A stretch of DNA of 6,757 bases. Source: Pseudomonadota bacterium (lineage in GTDB: Bacteria > Pseudomonadota > Alphaproteobacteria > Thalassobaculales > Thalassobaculaceae). The stretch is taken from NCBI GenBank assembly GCA_027623845.1, contig JAQBUJ010000175.1, forward strand, positions 1 to 6,757, in the 5' to 3' direction. Positions within the stretch are counted from its first letter, which is position 1; each line of letters starts with the position of its first letter. This document shows, in pieces, positions 1 through 5,757 of the stretch. A model generated the notes under the pieces. That model saw only the letters and a program-made list of their open reading frames with translations, was not told where the DNA came from and did no database searches. The position numbers and the translations under genes are program-made.

Positions 1-630
1 GCGGTGTTGATCCTGCCGCCCCGGTATTTCACGCATTTTCATTTCGCCCATCATCGCTACACCCAAGATCCTGAGCATGATCCGGAATTGCTGACCGCCA
101 AGCCGGTGAATTGGCCCGGGTATCTTTGGCTTTTGTCGGGGTTTGAGTATTGGTACCGCTCGATAGCCGGTTTGCTGCGCCGGGCCGCCGGCAATGCCGA
201 CGCGGTGTTTATTCCCAAGCGCGGCCAAGCCCGGGTGGTGGCCGAGGCGCGGATCTTCCTCGCCGGCTATGCCGCGGCGATCGGGCTCAGCGCCGCCTTG
301 CAGGTCGATTGGCTGCTGTGGCTTTGGGTCTATCCGGCGCTGTTGGGCCAGCCGTTTCTGCGCGCCTATTTGCTGGCGGAGCATTGGGGTTGTCCCAATG
401 TCCGGCAGATGTGGCGCAACACCCGCTCGACCGTCTCCAACCCGGCGGTCCGCTGGCTCGCCTGGAACATGCCCTATCATGCCGAGCATCACGCCCACGC
501 CAGCGTGCCGTTTCACGCCCTGCCGGCGCTGTCCAAGCGGCTGGTGGCGGCCGAGGTGGTCTCGCCCGGCTATGCGCGCTTTCACCGGGACGAGGCGCCG
601 GGGCTGATCCGGCGCGGCGGAGCGGGCTAA
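1..630 (+). CDS. Fatty acid desaturase family protein, 5'-truncated by window edge
   Basis: The reading frame is open from base 1 to a TAA at 628-630 (209 codons), so the N-terminus lies outside the window. The fragment carries two histidine boxes of the membrane di-iron desaturase/hydroxylase superfamily. The first is HFAHH at fragment residues 14-18, followed by the typical RYTQDPEHDPEL stretch. The second is HAEHH at residues 160-164, inside an NMPYHAEHHAHASVPFH context. An AEHWG motif at 126-130 supplies the extra histidine often seen in this family. A hydrophobic stretch at about 86-125 should form one or two membrane helices. The missing part (very roughly 90 residues if the protein is the usual 300 or so) should hold the first HxxxH box and the first helices. 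By family, it would insert a double bond into an acyl chain at the inner membrane. Substrate and regiospecificity cannot be read from this fragment. A carotenoid or other hydroxylase is the main alternative. The GTG at base 4 is an internal valine, not a likely start. Confidence 0.88.
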   Translation, partial: AVLILPPRYFTHFHFAHHRYTQDPEHDPELLTAKPVNWPGYLWLLSGFEYWYRSIAGLLRRAAGNADAVFIPKRGQARVVAEARIFLAGYAAAIGLSAALQVDWLLWLWVYPALLGQPFLRAYLLAEHWGCPNVRQMWRNTRSTVSNPAVRWLAWNMPYHAEHHAHASVPFHALPALSKRLVAAEVVSPGYARFHRDEAPGLIRRGGAG

Positions 631-725
631 CGAGAGGCGGCGGATTTGGCGGGATGACGGGCGAAATTTCAAGACGGGTGCACCGCCGCACGAACAGTCA
701 AAATGCCGCACCTGCGAAACAGAAA

Positions 726-753
726 TTGACTTTGCCGCGTCGATCCATAGTTT
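726..753 (+). promoter_or_regulatory. Candidate sigma-70-type promoter for serC
   Basis: TTGACT at 726-731 matches the -35 consensus at five of six positions. The -10 element is poor: CATAGT at 746-751 (14-base spacer) or TAGTTT at 748-753 (16-base spacer). Weakly conserved -10 boxes are common in alphaproteobacteria. Transcription would start near 757-762, leaving a leader of roughly 45-50 bases. This is inference from sequence only. Confidence 0.35.
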
Positions 754-757
754 CCGC

Positions 758-771
758 AGCGGGCCGCCGCT
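758..771 (+). promoter_or_regulatory. Short leader hairpin upstream of serC
   Basis: AGCGG (758-762) pairs with CCGCT (767-771) across a GCCG loop, giving a 5-bp GC-rich stem at the start of the predicted serC leader. There is no T-run after it, so it is not an intrinsic terminator. Alphaproteobacteria are known to carry a conserved structured 'serC RNA' leader upstream of serC-serA. Whether this hairpin belongs to that motif cannot be decided by eye. Confidence 0.35.
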
Positions 772-793
772 CCCCAACGAGTGGTAATGTTAC

Positions 794-798
794 GAAGG
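794..798 (+). promoter_or_regulatory. serC ribosome binding site
   Basis: GAAGG lies 9 bases before the ATG at 808. It is too close to or downstream of the other in-frame ATGs at 799 and 787, and of the GTG at 781, so it selects 808 as the start. Confidence 0.65.
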
Positions 799-807
799 AT
801 GTTGATC

Positions 808-1971
808 ATGAAACCAACGGCTTTGCCGGGGGTAACCCTGTTCTCGTCCGGACCGTGCGCCAAGCGACCCGGATGGGGCCCCGCTGTATTAAAAGACGCC
901 GCCCTTGGGCGATCGCACCGCGCCGAACCGGCGAAATCCAAATTAGCCGAGGTTATCAGCCGCACCAGCGCGCTGCTTGGGCTGCCCGAAGGTTGGCGGC
1001 TTGGCATCGTGCCGGCGTCCGATACCGGCGCGTTCGAGATGGCGATGTGGTCGCTGCTTGGCGCGCGGGGCGTTGATCTGCTGGCCTGGGAGAGTTTCGG
1101 CAAGGGCTGGGTAACCGACGCGGTCAAACAGCTCAAGCTGTCGGATACAAGGGTGCTGGAGGCCGGCTATGGTCAGCTTCCCGACCTCTCAAAAGTCGAT
1201 TTCGCCCGCGATGTGGTGTTTACCTGGAACGGCACCACGTCGGGCGTCCGGGTTCCGGATGGCGACTGGATCGCCGACGATCGCACCGGCCTGACGTTAT
1301 GTGATGCGACCAGCGCGGTGCTGGCCCAGGACATCCCCTGGGACAAGATCGATGTCGCCACCTTCTCCTGGCAGAAGGTGCTGGGCGGTGAGGCGGCGCA
1401 TGGCATGCTGGTGCTGGGACCGCGCGCGGTGGAGCGGCTGGAAAGCTATACCCCGCCCTGGCCGCTGCCGAAGATTTTCCGCCTCACCTCGGGCGGCAAG
1501 CTGATCGAGGGGGTGTTTCGCGGCGAAACTTTAAATACCCCGTCGATGCTTTGCGTCGAGGATATGCTGGACGCCTTGCGCTGGGCCGAGAGCATTGGCA
1601 GCCTGCCGGCGATGCGGGCCCGCTCGGACGGCAATCTGGCGGCGATCGCCGGTTGGGTCGAGACCAGCGATTGGGCCGGCTTTCTGGCCGAGACGCCGGC
1701 AACCCGGTCAAACACCTCGATCTGTCTGTCGATCATCGATCCCTGGTTCGCCACTCTTGAGCCTGGCGAGCAGGCGGCGGTGCCGAAGAAAATGGCCGCC
1801 CTGCTGGAGGCCGAAGCCGCAGCGTTTGATGTCAACGGCTATCGCGACGCGCCGCCGGGTCTGCGGATCTGGGGCGGGGCGACGGTGGAAACCGCCGATA
1901 TCGAGGCGTTGTTGCCGTGGCTCGACTGGGCTTTTGGCGAGATCAAGGCAGGCTGTCTCCAGGCCGGTTGA
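808..1971 (+). CDS. serC: Phosphoserine aminotransferase, alphaproteobacterial type
   Basis: SerC is a PLP-dependent class V aminotransferase. It converts 3-phosphohydroxypyruvate plus glutamate to O-phosphoserine and 2-oxoglutarate in the cytosol, the second step of serine synthesis; SerC enzymes can also act in pyridoxal phosphate synthesis. The 387-residue product opens with FSSGPCAKRPGW (about 12-23), the hallmark N-terminus of this subgroup. It has a TWNGTTSGVRVP segment binding cofactor and substrate, and a SWQKVLGGEAAHG motif whose Lys190 should form the PLP Schiff base. An LTSGGKLIEGVFRGETLNTPSMLCVEDMLD stretch is followed by the small C-terminal domain. Length and motifs fit the Methanosarcina-like form found in alphaproteobacteria rather than the shorter E. 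coli form. I chose ATG 808 because GAAGG sits 9 bases upstream; in-frame ATGs at 787 and 799 would add 7 or 3 residues. serA follows after 60 bases on the same strand, so the two are very likely one operon. No lesion is seen. Confidence 0.95.
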   Translation: MKPTALPGVTLFSSGPCAKRPGWGPAVLKDAALGRSHRAEPAKSKLAEVISRTSALLGLPEGWRLGIVPASDTGAFEMAMWSLLGARGVDLLAWESFGKGWVTDAVKQLKLSDTRVLEAGYGQLPDLSKVDFARDVVFTWNGTTSGVRVPDGDWIADDRTGLTLCDATSAVLAQDIPWDKIDVATFSWQKVLGGEAAHGMLVLGPRAVERLESYTPPWPLPKIFRLTSGGKLIEGVFRGETLNTPSMLCVEDMLDALRWAESIGSLPAMRARSDGNLAAIAGWVETSDWAGFLAETPATRSNTSICLSIIDPWFATLEPGEQAAVPKKMAALLEAEAAAFDVNGYRDAPPGLRIWGGATVETADIEALLPWLDWAFGEIKAGCLQAG

Positions 1972-1980
1972 TTATCGACC
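1966..1980 (+). promoter_or_regulatory. Hairpin at the serC stop, in the serC-serA gap
   Basis: The bases overlapping the serC TGA fold into a 6-bp stem (GGTTGA with TCGACC, one G-T pair) around a TTA loop. A run of six T lies 15 bases further on (1996-2001), too far for a standard intrinsic terminator. It might be a partial terminator, an mRNA processing or stabilising element, or chance. Confidence 0.25.
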
Positions 1981-2020
1981 TTAAGCGCCGAACGGTTTTT
2001 TCATATTTTATCGAGTGACG

Positions 2021-2026
2021 AGGAGG
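2021..2026 (+). promoter_or_regulatory. serA ribosome binding site (perfect AGGAGG)
   Basis: A full AGGAGG stands 5 bases before the ATG at 2032 and only 2 before the GTG at 2029, which favours 2032. A T-rich stretch (1996-2009) just upstream could act as a ribosomal protein S1 contact and add to strong initiation. Confidence 0.8.
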
Positions 2027-2031
2027 GCGTG

Positions 2032-3609
2032 ATGCCCAAGGTATTGATATCCGACGATCTGAGCCCGCGCGCCACCGACATCTTCATCGAGCGCGGCATC
2101 GAGGTTGATCGCAAGGTTGGCATGAGCCCGGAAGAACTGCTGGCCTGCATTGGCGAGTATGACGGTCTGGCGATCCGTTCAGCCACCAAGGCGACGCGCG
2201 CGGTTCTGGCCGCCGCCGGCAAGCTGAAGGTGATCGGTCGGGCCGGCATCGGGGTCGATAATGTCGATGTCGCGGCGGCCACCGAGGCCGGCGTGGTGGT
2301 GATGAACACGCCGTTCGGCAACGCGGTGACCACGGCCGAGCACGCGATCGCGATGATCTGCGCCCTGGCCCGGCAGATCCCGATGGCCGACCAGTCGACC
2401 CAGGCCGGCAAGTGGGAGAAATCCCGCTTCATGGGCACCGAGCTGACCGGCAAGCGACTTGGCTTGATCGGTTGCGGCAATATCGGCTCGATCGTCGCCG
2501 ACCGGGCGCGCGGTCTGAAGTTGCGGGTGATCGCCTATGATCCCTATCTAAGTGATGAGCGGGCCGTCGAGCTTGGGGTGCGCAAGGTCGATCTCGATAC
2601 GCTGCTGGCCGAGGCGGATTTCATCTCGCTGCACACGCCGTTGACCGATTCCACCCGCGACATCATCGATGCCGCGGCGATCGCTAAAACCAAGCCGGGC
2701 GTGCGAATTGTCAACTGCGCCCGCGGCGGGTTGGTGGTCGAGGCGGATCTGCGCGCGGCGCTGGAATCCGGCCATGTCGCCGGGGCCGGTGTCGATGTGT
2801 TTTCCACCGAACCGGCGCGGGAGAACGTGCTGTTTGGCGCGCCCGGGCTGATCGCCACGCCGCATCTCGGCGCCGCGACCATGGAGGCCCAGGAGAAGGT
2901 GGCGCTCCAGGTTGCTGATCAAATGGCCGACTATCTGCTGACCGGGGCGATCAGCAACGCCGTCAACATGCCGTCGGTGACGGCGGAGGAGGCGCCGGTG
3001 TTGCGCCCCTATATGCGCCTGGCCGAATTGCTCGGCGGATTCGCCGGCCAGGTCGCCGAGGGCGCCGTCAAATCGGTGCGGATCGAGTTCGAGGGACTGG
3101 CCGCCGAGATCAACACCGCGCCGGTGGTTTCGGCGGCGCTGGCCGGCTTGATGAAACCGAGCATGGATGCGGTCAATATGGTCAGCGCGCCGGCGATCGC
3201 CCAGAGCCGGGGCATCGCGGTTTCCACCGTGCGTCATGACCGGCCCTGCGATTACCAGACCCTGCTGCGATTAGCGGTCGAGGGCGAGGGGCGCAGTCGG
3301 GTGATGGCCGGCACGTTATTCGCCGGCGACAAGCCCCGGCTGATTGACATCCAGGGCATCAATGTCGAGGCTGAGTTCGCGCCGACACTGCTCTATGTGC
3401 GCAATTATGATCGACCTGGCTTCATCGGCGCGCTTGGCACGGTGATCGGCGATGCCGGGCTCAACATCGCGACCTTCCATCTCGGGCGGCGCGATGACAG
3501 CGGTGAGGCGTTGGCGCTGGTGGAGGTGGATGGTGAAATCAATGATGACTTGCTTGCCAAAGTGCGGGGACTGCCTCAGGTGGTCCGGGTCAATGCCCTC
3601 AAATTTTAG
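2032..3609 (+). CDS. serA: D-3-phosphoglycerate dehydrogenase (long form, ASB + ACT domains)
   Basis: SerA oxidises 3-phosphoglycerate to 3-phosphohydroxypyruvate with NAD+, the committed step of cytosolic serine synthesis. The product is 525 residues, the usual size of the long three-region form. The N-terminal substrate domain has IRSATK (48-53). The Rossmann domain has GCGNIG (147-152), with Asp170 at the end of the second strand favouring NAD over NADP. The catalytic set is Arg231 (NCARGG), Glu260 and His278 (PHLGAAT), with 29- and 18-residue spacings matching the family. An allosteric substrate-binding (ASB) region spans about 320-445 and an ACT domain about 452-525. The ACT domain keeps NYDRPG (458-463) and Asn478, the positions that bind serine in characterised long-form enzymes, so feedback inhibition by serine is plausible but unproven. 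The gene lies 60 bases after serC. Its last 17 bases overlap the start of the next gene. No break or missing key residue is seen. Confidence 0.97.
   Translation: MPKVLISDDLSPRATDIFIERGIEVDRKVGMSPEELLACIGEYDGLAIRSATKATRAVLAAAGKLKVIGRAGIGVDNVDVAAATEAGVVVMNTPFGNAVTTAEHAIAMICALARQIPMADQSTQAGKWEKSRFMGTELTGKRLGLIGCGNIGSIVADRARGLKLRVIAYDPYLSDERAVELGVRKVDLDTLLAEADFISLHTPLTDSTRDIIDAAAIAKTKPGVRIVNCARGGLVVEADLRAALESGHVAGAGVDVFSTEPARENVLFGAPGLIATPHLGAATMEAQEKVALQVADQMADYLLTGAISNAVNMPSVTAEEAPVLRPYMRLAELLGGFAGQVAEGAVKSVRIEFEGLAAEINTAPVVSAALAGLMKPSMDAVNMVSAPAIAQSRGIAVSTVRHDRPCDYQTLLRLAVEGEGRSRVMAGTLFAGDKPRLIDIQGINVEAEFAPTLLYVRNYDRPGFIGALGTVIGDAGLNIATFHLGRRDDSGEALALVEVDGEINDDLLAKVRGLPQVVRVNALKF
3578..3583 (+). 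promoter_or_regulatory. Ribosome binding site of the propeller gene, inside serA
   Basis: AGGTGG lies within the last codons of serA, 9 bases before the ATG at 3593. It supports initiation inside the serA reading frame and therefore translational coupling. Confidence 0.55.
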
Positions 3610-4540
3610 GGTCTGGTCGCTGTGGACGATCGCTGCGGCGTTCTCGTTGCTGGCGCTCGCCGGGGCCGCTTCGGCTGAGCTCAAGGTGCGGGAGATCACC
3701 GATTTCCCAGCCGTCAAGCCGCCGGAAGGCACGGGTCTGAAGGACGGCATCCCGCATGGTCGGGCCGGTTATGGCGCCGGCAAGTTCTTTGCCGTCGGGG
3801 TAATGAAGGCCTGGTTCGCCGGGCCGACCGACCGCTACCCGCACGGTGTCCTGGGCGACCGGATCGAAGCCTCCGGGGTGATGTTCCAACCGCCCACCGA
3901 CGGTGCCCCCTCGGCGTTTTTGATCAAAGTGCCCGAAGGGTCGGTTTTCGAGGATGTGCAGCCGCGCATCGTCGATCTGGATGGCGACGGGATCGTCGAG
4001 ATCGTGGCGATCCGCTCTTATCTGGACGCCGGCGCCTCGATCGCGGTGATCGGTTATCACGAGGACGAGGACGGGGCGATTACCTCGTTCTGGTACCAGT
4101 CACCGCCGATCGGCAAACCCAACCGCTGGCTTAATCCCGTTGGCGTCGCCGATTTTGATGACGACGGCGTCAAGGAAATCGTCGCGGTGGTCACCCCGCA
4201 TATCGGCGGCGTGCTGACGCTGTACGAGCTGGAAGGCGACCGTCTGACGCCAAGCCCGATGCTGCAGGATGTGTCGAACCACGCGATCGGCGCCACCGAT
4301 CTCAGGCTGCACGCGGTGCTCGACTGGAACGATGATGGGGTGATGGACATCGCCGTGCCGGACCAGAGCCGGCGGGTGCTGCGGTTCATCACGCTGAAGG
4401 ATGGGGTCGCCAAGGAAATCGACCGGGTCGACCTCGGCGCCGAGATGATCCCGCCGATGCGGCAACGCAGCTGGAAAGGCGGGGCCTGGGAAATCATTGT
4501 GCGGCTGCAGGATGGCCGCGCCGTGGCGGTGGCGCGATAG
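3593..4540 (+). CDS. Exported FG-GAP/VCBS beta-propeller protein of unknown function
   Basis: The 315-residue product begins with a Sec-type signal peptide: Arg6, a hydrophobic core at about 10-24, and a likely cut after ASA at 28. It should therefore work in the periplasm or outside the cell. Three calcium-binding loops of the DxDxDGxx(D/E) type stand at 128-136 (DLDGDGIVE), 187-195 (DFDDDGVKE) and 244-252 (DWNDDGVMD). Their spacing of 59 and 57 residues is the period of integrin-alpha-like FG-GAP/VCBS propeller blades. Each is followed by a beta-rich segment such as IVAIRSYLDAGASIAVIGY. More degenerate blades may lie before residue 120 and after 260. No catalytic motif is visible, and such propellers usually bind proteins or carbohydrates. 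The ATG at 3593 overlaps serA by 17 bases and has its own AGGTGG; an upstream in-frame extension to 3452 would sit entirely inside the serA ACT domain and spoil the signal peptide. Function unknown; family assignment is firm. Confidence 0.88.
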   Translation: MPSNFRVWSLWTIAAAFSLLALAGAASAELKVREITDFPAVKPPEGTGLKDGIPHGRAGYGAGKFFAVGVMKAWFAGPTDRYPHGVLGDRIEASGVMFQPPTDGAPSAFLIKVPEGSVFEDVQPRIVDLDGDGIVEIVAIRSYLDAGASIAVIGYHEDEDGAITSFWYQSPPIGKPNRWLNPVGVADFDDDGVKEIVAVVTPHIGGVLTLYELEGDRLTPSPMLQDVSNHAIGATDLRLHAVLDWNDDGVMDIAVPDQSRRVLRFITLKDGVAKEIDRVDLGAEMIPPMRQRSWKGGAWEIIVRLQDGRAVAVAR

Positions 4541-4547
4541 GAAACAG

Positions 4548-4576
4548 GGTCGCACCACCAGAGCAATATGGCGACC
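4548..4576 (+). repeat. Inverted repeat in the gap before the nitronate monooxygenase gene
   Basis: GGTCGC (4548-4553) and GCGACC (4571-4576) form a 6-bp stem with a 17-base loop, starting 8 bases after the propeller stop codon. The direct repeat ACCACCA occurs in the loop (4554-4560) and again at 4583-4589. The 77-base gap (4541-4617) has no T-run and no promoter I can defend, so the role of the repeat is unknown. Confidence 0.3.
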
Positions 4577-4617
4577 AATCAGACCACCAAGGGCAGAGAC
4601 GCAAAGGGAAACGCCAA

Positions 4618-5754
4618 ATGAATTCCGATTTATGCCGGAAATTGGGAATCGAATTCCCGCTCTTCGCCTTCACCCATTGCCGCGATGTGGTGGCCGAGGT
4701 CACCAATGCCGGCGGTTTCGGGGTGCTGGGCGCGGTCATGCATTCGCCGGAAACCCTGGAGATCGAACTGCAGTGGATCGATGAGCAGGTCAACGGTAAG
4801 CCCTATGGAATTGATCTGCTGATCCCCAACAATATGGAAGACAAACAAAGCGCGTTGACCGATGCGGAACTGCGCGGTCGGGTGCCGCCAGGCCATATTA
4901 AGTACATCGATGATCTGATGCGGCAACACGGCATCGATCCGAGCGATCTTTGGGATGGCGCTTATGACGGCGGTGATTTGAGCAATATGCGAGAGGCCGG
5001 CGCGGCAAAACTGTTGGATGTGGCGTTCAAGCACCCGATCAAGCTGTTTGTGAACGCGCTTGGCGTGCCGCCGCAATCGATCATCGACCGGGCTCGCGCG
5101 AACAATATCCTGGTCGGCGCGCTGACCGGGGCCAAGGAACATGCGATCAAACATGCCGAGGCGGGGGTCGATATCCTCGTCGTCGCCGGCACCGAGGCGG
5201 GCGGCCATTGCGGTGAAGTCTCGACGATGGTGCTGATCCCGGAGGTGCTGGAGGCGATCCAGGCTTATGACGACATTTCGGTTCTGGCCGCCGGCGGCAT
5301 CGCCACGGGCAAACAAATGGCCGCCTGCATGGCGATGGGCGCGGCCGGCGCTTGGACCGGGTCGGTGTGGCTGACCACGGTGGAGGCGGAAACCACGCCA
5401 ACGGTGAAGGAAAAGATGTTGCGGGCGAGCTCCCGCGATACCGTGCGCTCGCGCAGCCGGACCGGTAAGCCGACGCGGCAGTTGCGATCGGCCTGGTCGG
5501 CCGCCTGGAGCGCCGAGGACGCCCCCGCCCCCCTGGCGATGCCGCTACAAAGCCTGTTGAGCCGTCCGGCGATGTCGAAGATCGACAAACTGGCCGCCGG
5601 CGGCCACCAAGGCGCCAAAGACCTGTCGACCTATTACGTCGGCCAGGCCGTCGGCCTGATGAACACCGAACAGACCGCCCGCTCGGTGGTCTACGACTTC
5701 ATGCAGGATTATGCCGATGCCGTTGAACGGCTGTCGGGAACCCTGCAGGAATAA
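4618..5754 (+). CDS. Nitronate monooxygenase / 2-nitropropane dioxygenase-family flavoprotein
   Basis: This is a 378-residue FMN-dependent TIM-barrel protein of the NMO/NPD family, expected in the cytosol. Characterised members oxidise alkyl nitronates such as propionate 3-nitronate with O2; many relatives have unknown substrates. The N-terminus has FAFTHCRDVVAEVTNAGGFG (18-37) in place of the PxxG-type opening of many NMOs, then GVLGAVMHSPE. The barrel core has VVAGTEAGGHCGE (188-200), where His197 is at the place of the catalytic histidine of studied NMOs, and the FMN-phosphate-binding AAGGIATGKQM (224-234) plus GAAGAWTGS (241-249). A long C-terminal segment rich in Arg/Ser (about 270-300) ends with the conserved TYYVGQAVGLMN stretch. 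ATG 4618 is chosen because AAGGGA lies 8 bases upstream (4604-4609). It lies 77 bases after the propeller gene, so it may share the serC-serA transcript. The exact substrate cannot be told; an enoyl reductase-like (FabK) role is less likely. Confidence 0.88.
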   Translation: MNSDLCRKLGIEFPLFAFTHCRDVVAEVTNAGGFGVLGAVMHSPETLEIELQWIDEQVNGKPYGIDLLIPNNMEDKQSALTDAELRGRVPPGHIKYIDDLMRQHGIDPSDLWDGAYDGGDLSNMREAGAAKLLDVAFKHPIKLFVNALGVPPQSIIDRARANNILVGALTGAKEHAIKHAEAGVDILVVAGTEAGGHCGEVSTMVLIPEVLEAIQAYDDISVLAAGGIATGKQMAACMAMGAAGAWTGSVWLTTVEAETTPTVKEKMLRASSRDTVRSRSRTGKPTRQLRSAWSAAWSAEDAPAPLAMPLQSLLSRPAMSKIDKLAAGGHQGAKDLSTYYVGQAVGLMNTEQTARSVVYDFMQDYADAVERLSGTLQE

Positions 5755-5757
5755 TCG

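Larger units (their letters stand above)
631..807. other. Intergenic region between desaturase and serC
   Basis: This 177-base stretch has no credible gene. The frames crossing it are continuations of out-of-frame shadows of the flanking genes. I see no strong intrinsic terminator for the desaturase; the best small inverted repeat is GTGC/GCAC at 678-691, with no T-run. The right half is more AT-rich than its surroundings and holds a TTGACT box, an AGTCAA/TTGACT dyad and a short hairpin, each listed separately. Confidence 0.7.

Noticed and set aside
662..669. Palindrome GAAATTTC after the desaturase gene
   Set aside because: Only eight bases, with no second copy or flanking symmetry; likely chance.
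150..1076. 308-codon plus-strand frame from the desaturase into serC
   Set aside because: It is out of frame with two well-supported genes, has an Arg/Gly/Ala-rich composition typical of GC-rich shadows, and shows no domain.
1987..2001. GCCGAACGGTTTTTT as a serC terminator
   Set aside because: The CCG/CGG arms leave a two-base loop, which cannot fold, and serA must be transcribed through it if it shares the operon.
2548..3237. 229-codon minus-strand frame inside serA
   Set aside because: Antisense shadow of serA with no recognisable motif or ribosome binding site.
3452..3592. In-frame upstream extension of the propeller gene
   Set aside because: It lies wholly inside the serA ACT-domain coding sequence and would place 47 residues before a clear signal peptide.
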